A DNA stretch of 64,000 nt. Source: Parelaphostrongylus tenuis (Eukaryota > Nematoda > Chromadorea > Rhabditida > Metastrongylidae). A program made the position numbers and the translations under genes. The stretch spans positions 186,001-250,000 of the forward strand of contig JAHQIW010004047.1 in the NCBI GenBank assembly GCA_019055375.1, read 5' to 3'. The notes beneath the pieces are model-generated. The model had not been told where the DNA came from. It saw nothing but the letters and a program-made list of their open reading frames with translations, and made no database searches. This document shows positions 48,056 to 61,500 of this stretch, piece by piece; the first letter of the stretch is position 1; every line of letters starts with the position of its first letter.

Positions 48056-48160
48056 GTCAATAGTGCAACGGGTTAGAGCACGCGCTTCCGGAAAAGATGT
48101 GGTGCGAGTTCGATTCCCGCCTGACGCAAAAGTTCTGCACATCACTCTACATCACTCGGT
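48056..48160 (+). repeat. tRNA-like element, family E copy 2
   Basis: GCGTCAATAGTGCAACGGGT ... GCGAGTTCGATTCCCGCC ... TGACGC. The acceptor stem (GCGTCA/TGACGC), D stem (GTGC/GCAC) and T loop are intact. The anticodon arm pairs poorly and position 33 is C rather than T, which argues against a working tRNA. The 3' flank AAAAGTTCTGCACATCACTC matches the copy at 6682. Confidence 0.6.
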
Positions 48161-48245
48161 ATATCTGTGACATCATGCCACCGCTAGAAACTGTTGAATA
48201 AGAAGGAATTTTATCTTCTTACCAAGTAAGCATGAGGTCAACGGG

Positions 48246-48740
48246 CGATCCTTCCGAAGCACTAGGGATGGCTGACGTCCCGGCGAGTCTCGCCTTCTTC
48301 AGAGCCGTTTGGACATCCTAGCCTGTGCAGTGTTTAGAGGTGCACCGCGTCGCACACGAGGTCAGTGGCTCGATCTCGCGCTTATGGGTCACCAAACCAT
48401 TCATCCATCCGGGGTCGCATCGTTAGATTGCTGCCGGACTGGTCGCGAAATTGTCTGGGAGCATAAGCAGAAGTGACTCGATACAACGGAGGCCACTATG
48501 AGTCCTTGTAAAGGTCAGATATGCATTCAATCACTTCAAACGAAGTTTAGAAAATGAGAAGTCAAATGCATGGCGGATTTCTCAGGGGTTGATCGACGAA
48601 GAGAGCTTCATCTTTTTATCCTTATGCTTAGGCAGGACCCTGAGCAGCTTGTCACTGAATAATTGGAGGCGATAAAAAGCGACCGGACGGCTCTGAAGAA
48701 GGCGAAACTTGCTGAAGTGTCAGCCATTGCAGGTGTTTAT
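48246..48740. mobile_element. Family H element carrying an inserted SINE
   Basis: Left arm GGATGGCTGACGTCCCGGCG, then AGTCTCGCCTTCTTCAGAGC. Right arm GACGGCTCTGAAGAAGGCGA, then AACTTGCTGAAGTGTCAGCC, inverted. Between them is a complete family A SINE (48315-48625). Confidence 0.65.
48315..48625 (+). repeat. tRNA-headed SINE, family A copy 6
   Basis: GTGCAGTGTTTAGAGGTGCA, CGCGTCGCACACGAGGTCAG, GTGGCTCGATCTCGCGCTTA, GAAATTGTCTGGGAGCATAA, AGATATGCATTCAATCACTT and CGAAGAGAGCTTCATCTTTT. Inserted between the arms of the family H element. Confidence 0.75.
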
Positions 48741-48762
48741 GCTGTATTGAATGAATCGTCCT

Positions 48763-51454
<2,692 letters not shown>

Positions 51455-51471
51455 TGTTATTGTTATATAAT

Positions 51472-53059
51472 AAATTTGTTTGATTTGATGGTCTGTCGCT
51501 TTTTTTAATCGTGAAATCGCTCCTATCACTGAAACAAGTGAAAAAATAAATCAGTGGAGGGCAGTGTTTGCATCTAATGCTGCTCAGCTCGCTTACTTTG
51601 AAGCCAAGAAGTAAAAGAAATAAGGGTCTCGTAAGTTTGTTCGACGAAATACGAGGTAATAGCTGCAGTGGATAGCGTAATCGACAAGTAAAAGTTAAAA
51701 TCGAGTGTGTTTCCTCATATCTTTTACAACATGTTTTTCACAGGCTTTCTGGATTCGTAGACCAGTCTCTTATCGTTCACAATTTTAGCCGATTGTTATA
51801 TCGACTACGTCACACACGGGTAGAGTTTTAGTATCCGAGCTGTTTGTTCCTTTAAAATTAACCTTTGTATAGAATTTGATATAGTGAGGTTGAAGCTTTT
51901 ATTTACACATAAATGAATATTGGTTATCTGTACGCGTCATTGATGTTGGTGCTTGTGTTTAGGCATTGTAAAATAATTTGATAAGGTCATAAAGGCCTTC
52001 TGCCTCACAAATTGCACTTAGTAATCTTGAGAGAATGGCTTAGTTGTGTGGTAGTACATGGAACTAATATCGATGCTGACGGGGTTGCAAAGGTTTTGAT
52101 TGTCTCGTGGTATGTAATCTATGAAGGATCTCAGGAAACTGAGTGGACAGCACTGATTTTCCAAGGCTTCTTTGTAATATTTTTGCCTTAATTGGAGCGG
52201 TGTCGCTATTAGCCACGATATCAAAGATATAAAAACATTTAAGAATTGGGTTTAGTTGGTTCTCGTTGTCCTGCTTCTCCTACTCTCAGCGGAGGCAATA
52301 ATGTAGACGGATAATAGACAAATTGATGGGTGCGAGTTCTGTGTAGCTCCTTCTTTTGTGCTTAGACACACGGAATCAGTAGACCTACACCATCTACGCT
52401 GAATTTCTAGCTACATTTACTACACGAGAATACAATACAACTATGAAGTAGATGGTTATGGATAAGGGAAATGTCAAAGTGGAAGTCGCTGATACATTAT
52501 TCAGTGCCGTTCCAAGTACAGTGGATTCCCCTCAGGGATTGTTTTGAATGCACTTGCCAACACAGCTAGGTTACAGCATATCCTTGCGAGTTGTTCTGTG
52601 TTCACTTTTCTTTAAGAAGATTCTTCAAAGGTTTTTTTTTCAAACAAAAGTAGGCAAATTTCAAGTGAAGGTCTCTATCACGGAATTAGGATCTTAAATT
52701 TTTCAGGGGGAACAGATGTTTACGCAGGTTCTAAGTGTGTGGAATAATTTGGTTGCATTTCATATTGTTGATGACTACATCCGATGAAAAATGAACAGGA
52801 ACAAAAGTCAGAATTTGGAAAAAAAATGCTTTTGGGGAATCCTTTCCCAAGCTTTGTGGTGTTCTCAGGTTTTTGAAAGGTGAGAAGGCCTACATGAATA
52901 AAGCTGTGGATCTCGAGCTTAAGCACTGACCATGCGGAAGATAAGGGTTTTTGTTCAAGATCTCTTCGACTCCATCAACTCTTTGAATTGTGAAGATGGA
53001 ATCCGTCAAAGCTAATTTAGTCGACGAATGGTCTACGTTCAAACACGCATCTTTGATGG
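51472..53059. other. Intergenic, no gene recognised
   Basis: AT-rich sequence between RPS15A and a SINE. Open frames are 68 codons or shorter on minus and have no motif. Confidence 0.35.
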
Positions 53060-53320
53060 TTTTCTTTTATTTTTTGATCCAGTTATGGATGAAAACAAAA
53101 ACACCAACTCCTCTGAATGCTTGCTTTATCATTAGAATGCTCTGAGAAACGGGTAATTCCATCTTGCTAAGCTGAGAATATCTACGCCGCTTTGCGATGA
53201 CCCCTTGTCCACATCTATGGCAAGGGAGCGCTGGAGGAGGGGTCCAACCAGCACATTGCTTCTTCATAGCCTGAGTCACTCCGCACCAGTCGGCCACCTC
53301 CTCCTCTGCCTTCTGCACAC
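53060..53320 (-). repeat. tRNA-headed SINE, family D copy 5
   Basis: Minus-strand head GAGGTGGCCGACTGGTGCGG, then GTGCTGGTTGGACCCCTCC (B box), TGGACAAGGGGTCATCGCAA and CTCAGCTTAGCAAGATGGAA. Tail near GGATCAAAAAATAAAAG. Diverged from the other copies. Confidence 0.5.
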
Positions 53321-53939
53321 AGTTCACAACGGCTAAGGGTCAGAATAGTTTGGCAACCTAAAAGAACCCTGACCTGTCTTCGCGCACGTCTCATATCAGC
53401 ACTGTTGAAACCTCTACCACAGTCGAAGATGTATTTCTATGCTTTTCACAAGAGATATGACCAGGTCATCGAGCTCTTCCGTCATCCTGCAGAGGTTTGG
53501 TCTCCGCTGGGCTCACACACCTGAACCCTCGTCGAACGGGGCTAGAAATGGGCGGTGCCACGGCGATCACACCGAGGAGATTGGCGCGCTATAGGCAAAT
53601 TCGCATTGGAGCACATTTGTGACTATTTGAGACCTAGGTAATTCGTGAACAGCCAAGTAAATCTCGACTTCCAATCCTCTGGGGGGAAGTATCTTGCCCT
53701 CCGAGTGTCATTCTTAGAGAAGTAACTTTTAGAATGCCTAGCGTGGCGCAGGTCCGTCAGCGAAGTCCGGGTTTTTTTATTGCGCCAGTGAAAGTCAAAT
53801 ATTTATGTTTTTCTCACTTATTACTTCACCATATGTCATCATAATTCACTGTGAAACATCTAAGCCGTTCTTGCATTCGATTCCTATCGCTGCATTCTCC
53901 ACAGTGCTCTTCGACTATCTGAAATATACGAATCTAATG

Positions 53940-54516
53940 GTTCTTTTTGGTTATGAGGAAACAAATGAAAAACCGATCTCATTAGCTGGACAGGTACTTT
54001 CTATAAGAGTGTTGGTAAGCACTCGAAAGCTTGAATCTCTGACTACAGTCTCACGTGGCCGGTTGTCGAAAAAGTCCTTTTTAAATGTTGTTACAAAAGG
54101 AAATTGCTTGTGTTTCACACGCGCAAATTTCTCGCCAGTCAGAGCTCTTTCTTTGGACTATTAGTAATAATTCGATAGCGTAATCTTTGCTGATTTCTAC
54201 GCTGTGCTTATATTCTGGAAGAACCGTTTCTCTGCAAAGCAGCAGGTAAAATAAGTTAAATTTGCATAATCAGCAACGATTGCGCTATCGAATAATTACT
54301 ATTAGTCGAAGGAAAGGGCTCTGCCTGGCGAGTAATGTGCGCGTCTGAGACTAGTTTTATTTTGATTACAGCGTAATAAAGGGGTGTTCTGAAAGACCGG
54401 CGACTTGGGGCTGTAGCCAGAAATCTTAGCTTTCGAATGGTCACTAACACTTGTATGAAAATTTTCTGTCCGGCGAATGAGTTCGGTTTTTCATTTGTCC
54501 CCTTACATTAAAAAAC
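53940..54516. mobile_element. Foldback element, family C (near-complete palindrome)
   Basis: Left arm from GGTTCTTTTTGGTTATGAGG; right arm, inverted from 54516, GGTTTTTTAATGTAAGGGGA. Both continue ACAAATGAAAAACCGA, TCATT(A/C)GC(T/C)GGACAG, AGTGTT, and further blocks up to GACTATTAGTAATAATTCGA / GACTAATAGTAATTATTCGA. The arms are about 250 bp with a ~60-bp centre at 54200. RNA from it would fold into a long hairpin. Confidence 0.75.
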
Positions 54517-54580
54517 CGCTATATAATATATGATGTATAACATATGCGTATGTGTACAAATATATGTATATCTGAGCAGG

Positions 54581-54690
54581 TGGCCTTGGTGGTGTAGTGG
54601 TAGCACGAAACCCTCGGAAGAGAGTGAAACCCGATTTCAGTTCTCTCCTGAGATTCAAAGTTTTGAATATCACTATCGTCCTTGAATATA
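54581..54690 (+). repeat. tRNA-like element, family F copy 5
   Basis: CTTGGTGGTGTAGTGGTAGC ... TTTCAGTTCTCTCCTGAG, with the tail TATCACTATCGTCCTTGAAT as in copy 58757. Confidence 0.45.
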
Positions 54691-55150
54691 CCTAAGTCCT
54701 TAGTGTGGGGAGTGGAGCTCCCACAGAGATTAGCAAAAGACGAAAAAAGGTAATTGCCCGACTGACGAGATCGCAAGATCGGAACACGTGTATCGGGCTC
54801 TATAAATCAGCCCTCCTTGACGGGCCACTGACATGCGTGGCTCAAAAATGATTGCGAGGCATATTGAAATTTGAGCTGTGGTCCTAAGAAAACACTCGAA
54901 ACGAAAGAGTTAACTATACAATTATGATGCCTTTACACTACCACAAAACTGGGTAATAGAGCTTTTTTTCAGATCACTTATGTATGTTTCTAGTATGTGT
55001 ATACTGTATAGTCTGATAATAATTCTTGAGCCTTTCATAAGATCGGTTACGGCAGCTTTAAAGTGCTGGACACGTGTTTCGGCCTTTCAGTCTTATCAGT
55101 AGCACGGTGCCTTTTCGTTCAGTCAGTTCTTCGGGGATATATTCTCACTA
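54691..55150. mobile_element. Family G elements (two arms)
   Basis: 54700-54900 contains a right arm (AAAGACGAAAAAAGGTAATT, GCCCGACTGACGAGATCGCA, ATCGGGCTCTATAA, outer edge GTGGTCCTAAGAAAACACTC). 55010-55140 contains a left arm (CTGATAATAATTCTTGAGCC, ACGTGTTTCGGCC). Orientation and spacing suggest two partial copies or one turned inside out. Confidence 0.5.
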
Positions 55151-55281
55151 TCAGAAAAATCGACTCTGAACTGCTTACACTCGACGTACCGTGAAAGGAT
55201 CATCGTGGCGTTCCTTCAAAGTGATTGATTGTCGATTGCATGGCTTAGGGTTGTTACGTGAGCATATGTAACAGAACCTTT

Positions 55282-55341
55282 CAATTGACTATTTTGAGAC
55301 CTCGGTTTTAAAATCGAGCGAGGTGTCGAAATAGTCGATTC
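55282..55341. repeat. Hairpin upstream of polymerase eta
   Basis: CAATTGACTATTTTGAGACC and GGTGTCGAAATAGTCGATTC are inverted copies (about 23-base arms, 2-4 mismatches) around GGTTTTAAAATCGAGC. It lies ~210 bases before the start codon of polymerase eta and could be a small foldback remnant or a promoter element. Confidence 0.55.
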
Positions 55342-55550
55342 AGACGTTGTGTTCAGTTTGATTTACCTCGTGATTTACCTAATTTACCTATATATTTCGC
55401 ATTCATCCATAAATTTGTGTTGATCTTACTGTGATGTTTGCTTATTTTCGTGGCTTTGTCGTGCCTAGATGTGATGGGAATGATTCGAACCATGAACATT
55501 CCATTTCCAGGGATCGATGCCCCACTAGTCCAGTCCATCCATCATCTACC

Positions 55551-58500
55551 ATGGATCGTGTCGTTGGTCTGATCGATATGGATTGCTTTTATGCACAAGT
55601 CGAACAGAGAGAACGGCCTGAGCTATGGAATACGCCAGTCGTCGTGGTTCAACATGCAGGAGAAGGCACTCCAGGAGGGTAAGTCAAGGTGATGTTCCCC
55701 ACGAATACCAGAATTCTACGGTCCATTATCGATCGATTTCATTTGCTGATCGATTATTCGATACGTGTAGGGTCTTAGCCGTAAGTTATGAAGCACGACC
55801 GTTTGGTGTGAAACGTGGTATGATGATACCGGAAGCCAAGGCCAAATGTCCTGATCTCAACATTTGCTTTGTGCCCCAGGGCGAACATATCGACAAAGCC
55901 GACATTCAGAAGTATCGGTAAGTGTAGATGACGTTATCTTCACTCCAGTATGATCTGTCCGAATGCTCGATCATCTAAGGGATGCGAGCGCTGAGGTGTT
56001 CGACGTCCTGAACTCATTCGACGATCGTATTGTAGTGGAACGAGCCTCAGTCGACGAGGCATTTCTTGACCTCACGGAAATGGTCGATCAGAAGATTGTC
56101 GAGTTTGGTGCTCAGTCGCTGCTGAACGATGTGAGTCCTCTAACTTGGCACTTTCGTTTTCTTCTAATTCAGTTTCTCGGTGATATCTCCGTTTTCCTTT
56201 CTTTAAAAGCTCCCATGCAGCAATCATCCAGACAGACCATGAAGGCCTCACTTTAAAAACTTTCTTACTGTGTTCGGGAGGCAACTAGGAGAGCAATCCT
56301 ATCTCAGAATATTATTTTCAATGTTCAATACCTTGGGACGGCATGGTACATTATGTACCACACCGCGTGACGTCCCGTCTCGTCGCGGGATTTATATTGG
56401 CGCGCGCCGCAAAGGAAGTAGAGGAATTTACTCGGTAAACCTAGGTTTAAGGAGAAAATGTCCCATTGAGCGGTAGAATATCATTGAAGAGATCTTTCTA
56501 TAGGTTTTTTTTTGGTGAAAACGACACCTAGAACTGAAATTCCTGATCTTTCAACAGGAAACCACTCCGTTGTGAAAAGAAACATGCTTCCAGCTTTCAT
56601 ATAGAATTTCTATGGTATCCTTTTATGTTTTTGTAGTCATTCGATAGCTTGAGAAATGCAGATTTCAATACTAAGCTTAGTTTTTGGGAAGGCCTTAACA
56701 GTACGTTGAACTAACGTAAACTAGATAAAGTTGTGCTCCATCCGCCGCGTGAAAACTCAGTGCAACACCGCCTGCTATCTGCAGCCATCCCTTAAGGATT
56801 AATTATTTCTTCTGGTTTTGAAGCTGTCTATTTTCTTGAAATTTTGAGGTACTCTTTAATAGACGGAGATAAATGAATATTCAACCTCGTTCGCTGGACA
56901 AGATTTTTTCATAGGAGTATCAGCAATTATTCGAAAGCTCGCATCTCTGGCTAGAGCCGTGCATGGCCGGCATTTCAATGCACTCTTTATAACGCTGTAA
57001 AATCCAAATTGAAGTTGTGTTTCACATGACCACGCGTTTTTTCCTTATCTCGCTTTCTTATTTCTTCTTTTTTTTCTTATATTTCGCTGGACAAAACTCC
57101 TTGGAGTGCTAGTACTCTTTCGATAGTGTAAGTTTCGAAGAAATCAAAAATGTGTTTGCTTTTTGGAAATGCTCTTTTGATAGGGTTATAGGAGATATCA
57201 AAGATTTGTGCTTTACATCTCGCAGTACAGAGCTCTTTTTTTACACTATCAGTAAGCATTCGATAACGTAGATTTCGCTGATTCCAGCGCTGTGATTATT
57301 TTCCAAAACAGTCTCACTGCAGTCTAGCAGAGCAAATAAGATCGAGCTTCACACATTTGGCGAGCTTGTTTATCGGCCAACTCACAGGCGAGGTGTTGGG
57401 TGTAACTTGTCTTCAGTTGGGAAGTTTTTCTCTGCTTTGAAAAAACTCCATGTATAGCGGGTGACACAGGTATTCCAAATCCTCCTCTACACTCTAATGT
57501 GCTTTTTGTGCTTCCAGCAAATCATGCGCGTGAGAAAAATGAAGCGCCCGAAGAGTGTGAAACATTATTTTATTCTGAATTTTACAGCGCTGTGAGAGCG
57601 TGTTTTGAAAAACCGCCTGCATATGACTCTAACCAGAGATTTAGGCTTTTGAATGATTTTCTACACTCCTATGTAAAATGCGTATCCAACAAATGAGGTC
57701 GAATATTCATTTATTGCCGTATAACATGTAGGTAGAGCGCATGTGGCGCAGTGGTTAGAGGTGCTCTGCGTCGCACACGAGGTCAATGGTTCGATCTCGC
57801 GCTCATGGCTCACCAAGCCATCCATCCCTCCGGGGTCGGTAAATTGGTACCAGACAGGTCTCAGACTTGTCTGGGAGGATAAGCAGCACTGACTCGGTTC
57901 AGCGGGAGGCCACCGCGAGTCATTGTAAAGGCCACATATGCATTCAATCACCTCAAAACGAAGTTAAAAATTGAAGTCCAATGCATGGCGCATCCCTCAG
58001 GGATTGATCAACGCCGAGAGCTTTATCCTTTATCCTAACATATTGGTACCATCTTTTACTCATTCTAGCTTTTTAACAATTGAGCTGCGAATAATCCTAT
58101 CGTAGAGTACTATCTTCAACATTTCAGTACTTTTTCTGGTTTTGAAGTTATGAGCTCGTTTCAGAGCATTCACTTATTTCAGCTATTGAGCAATGTATCT
58201 TCTGCGCTTCCCACTACTCATCTTGCCGATGGAACTGATAAGAATGATGATGAAAAGTACGATCGTGAGAGCAGAATACGCGATTGGCTTCGGGTTCATT
58301 GTGCGAAGGACGTCAGCAATGTTCGTTCAGATCTAATCTGATATTTCTCCACTATTTACATTCTCTATAGGTGCTCTAGTGAAAGGATTGTGAATTTCTA
58401 TCTATAGTTAGAAATAGATTTAGCTGCGCCTCGCCATTGCTGCTCATACCATCGAGCAAATGCGTGCAGCGATTCGAGAGGGCACGCAGTTCTTTTGCTC

Positions 58501-61500
58501 TGCAGGAGTTGCGAATAATAAGGTATCTGATCTTAACGAGCTCACGATTTTAGATTCACCGATATAGTTCTTCTATTGGCGTCAATCTAGTGATTTCCAG
58601 CACCAGAGATATACACACATGGAGAGAGTTGATCCCGTATTTCCCCCTATACCGGGGACACATTCTGACCACTACACTAGCGAGCCCACCGCTTTGCTAC
58701 CCATTAGTTGTTGGCGGCTTTGATGTCGTGTATCGCAGAAAGAGTGATAGCAGAACAAAGGTCGTGTAGTGGTTGAGCACGAACCTACGGTATTTATGAA
58801 ACGCGGGTTCAGCTCCCACCTGCTGTCCAATATTTTGCATAGTACTCAGCATCCTTGAATTTATATTTCGTAACACTGCATTAGGGCGGTAGAGTAAGGG
58901 GTCTCGAAGATTTTCATGCTACTGGAATTGATTTCAATCAAATGAATATGGGAGTGTTGAGTTCTTCTTCTCTCCAATGGTTTATCGCCTCATCGTGGCC
59001 GTGAGGTGTTCCTGAGCGTCGGACTGCGAAGTACAGCGGGGTTTCGCCGCCCAGCAGAGCCACTCAAGCTGAGGAGTCCGACGTCGGAAAGCCCAGCTAA
59101 GAGTTAACCGTATCAGGAATACAAAAGTTCGACTTTCTATAAACTTCGGCATAATTATTTGATACATGGAAATCGAGAAAACTTATCTTGATAAGCTGAC
59201 GCTAGGTTGGTAAATTAGTCGTAGTAATTCGGCTGACGTATCGGCGACCCGCCTTCTTCAGAGCCTTGGCATATGGAGTATTAGTAGTAGACTTAGTAGT
59301 AGAGTATTAGTACTATTAGACTAATAGTAGTAGCCTAATACTACATACGCCCAGGCTTTGAAGAAAGCGGGTCGCCGAAACGTCAGGCTTCAGTTTGTCA
59401 AGATAAGTTTTCTCGGTTTTCGTATCAGGAATGACCGCCGTTTTGGCAACTACCAGTCGCAAGGTGATAATTTCCCACTGTTACACAAGAGCCGACGACT
59501 ATCTTAAAGTGATGGCGACCTAAGGAAGCCCCAGCTAGGCTTACCTCGGGACTAAAGAGAACAAAACAGCTAAACCAGCACAGTTTCCGTGTACTGGAGC
59601 TCTCACTATCAATAAAGATGTGCCGCCTTAGTTTGTAGTGAGTGTTAAGTTTGTATCAAAGATGAACTATGAAGACATGGTCACGAAGGATGAGGTCGTT
59701 GCTGCTGTGAAATTCATAGACTAAGGACAGCAAGTCTGATCGCGATGCCATCGGTGTCTCTTTAACACTATTGATTGTGGTACGATTCAGGTGGCTCTAT
59801 AATATAAGCTGAGGGCGCGTGTAGCGCAGTGGTTAGAAGTGCTTTGTGACTCACATGTGGTCGATGGTTCGACCCTGTGCCCAAGGTTCACCAAGCCTTC
59901 CATCCTTACGGGGTCGGTGAATTAGCTATCAGACTTGTCTGGGAGGATAGCGACACTGGTTCGATACGTTGGTAGGTCACCGCGACTCATTGTTAAGGTC
60001 AGATATGCATTCAATCTGCTCAAACGGTGCTAGACTAGGGTGAATGCATATCGTATCGTTGTTGGATTGATCAATGCCGAGAGCCTTATGCTTTCAATGT
60101 TAGCTCTTCTCGATTTCCTGTGTTATCAACGATTTTCTTTTTAAGATGTTAGCTAAATTGGTTTGCTCTCGTCACAAGCCTCGTCAGCAAACGGTCTTGC
60201 CATTCGAATTTGTGAACGCAATCTTCGTCGAAACTCCGATCGATGAGGTGCGGATGTTGGGTGGCAAACTTGGTCATGCCATTCAGAATCGTTTTGCTAT
60301 TAAGGTAAGCATCTCGTGTACCGTAAGTAGGTAGGTAGATAACTCATTCGTCACTTTACGAGCCAATCACTCTCTAGACAATGGCTGATCTTGCGGAGAT
60401 TCCTTCTGAAATCATTGAACTTCATTTCGAAGGACAAGCGCAGTGGATTCACCAGCTTGCAAAGGGACACGATAATGAACCGGTCAGTCTGTTGTATGTT
60501 ACGTTTGTCATTGATGTAATCTTTTCAATTTTATAGATCTGATATGAGCTAATTTTTAATTTTGTCCAATTGTTTAAGGTAAAACGACGTGATTCTCAGC
60601 TGTCTATCGCTGTCAGCAAGAACTTTCCAGGAAAGAATGCGTTAAAAACCACTGCAGAAGTGCGAAGTTTAGTTATAATTGACACATGGTTTTTTGGCTG
60701 GAACGAGCATTCCTTAGAAGTTGAGGTCTCTTATGAAAAACTGCTTTTACAGTTCTGTCAAGGTTGTTCGTAGTTGTCTTCAATTTTAAATTTAATTAGT
60801 ATTGTGAATTATAGTCAATTAGACGTGCATTACTATACCTTTTATTTCATAAGTCTAGATTCGATAATATGTGAACCTCCTTCACCGAAAAATCAGCAGT
60901 CAGTTTTGTGGAGGCTATGTAACATGATCCCTGGTTTTAGATGGGGAGTTAAAGCGAACCACGTGGTGACATTGTAGTTCCCTGAGATAGTGCTGAAACC
61001 AGGAAACAGACCCTGTTTTCTGATGCCTAGATTTGATACGCGTCTTTTCTGTGTACATAGTTCATGCATACATACATGGATGTGTTCATCCATATATACA
61101 TGGATGTGTCCATGCAAAGTGTACCTCACGTGGGGATTCGACCCAGAACCAGAACGTTCAATTAAAAGATTTGGAAACATGAGATGATGAACGCAAGTGC
61201 CAACAAATAAGTTCATTTGCTCTGGTGGAGATGAGGAGTCATCCACCCGCAGCTCACCCATTGCTAAGAACTCAGCTAGTCATCCATGGTTGACAAGAGC
61301 CAAACATGGTAATCTGGTTAACTCGTCGCTTTGATTTCCATAGAGCACTTGATATTGCAGCATTGAGTAGGACATGTGTGGAGAGGCTGCTAATTTGCAG
61401 GATCATGTCAGACGGGCGTTATGGAATGACTAAAAGCGGTTTATACTCATGATGCACTCACACTAAGTGAATTCTTCATCGAGGTTTGATAGTTTAGTCG

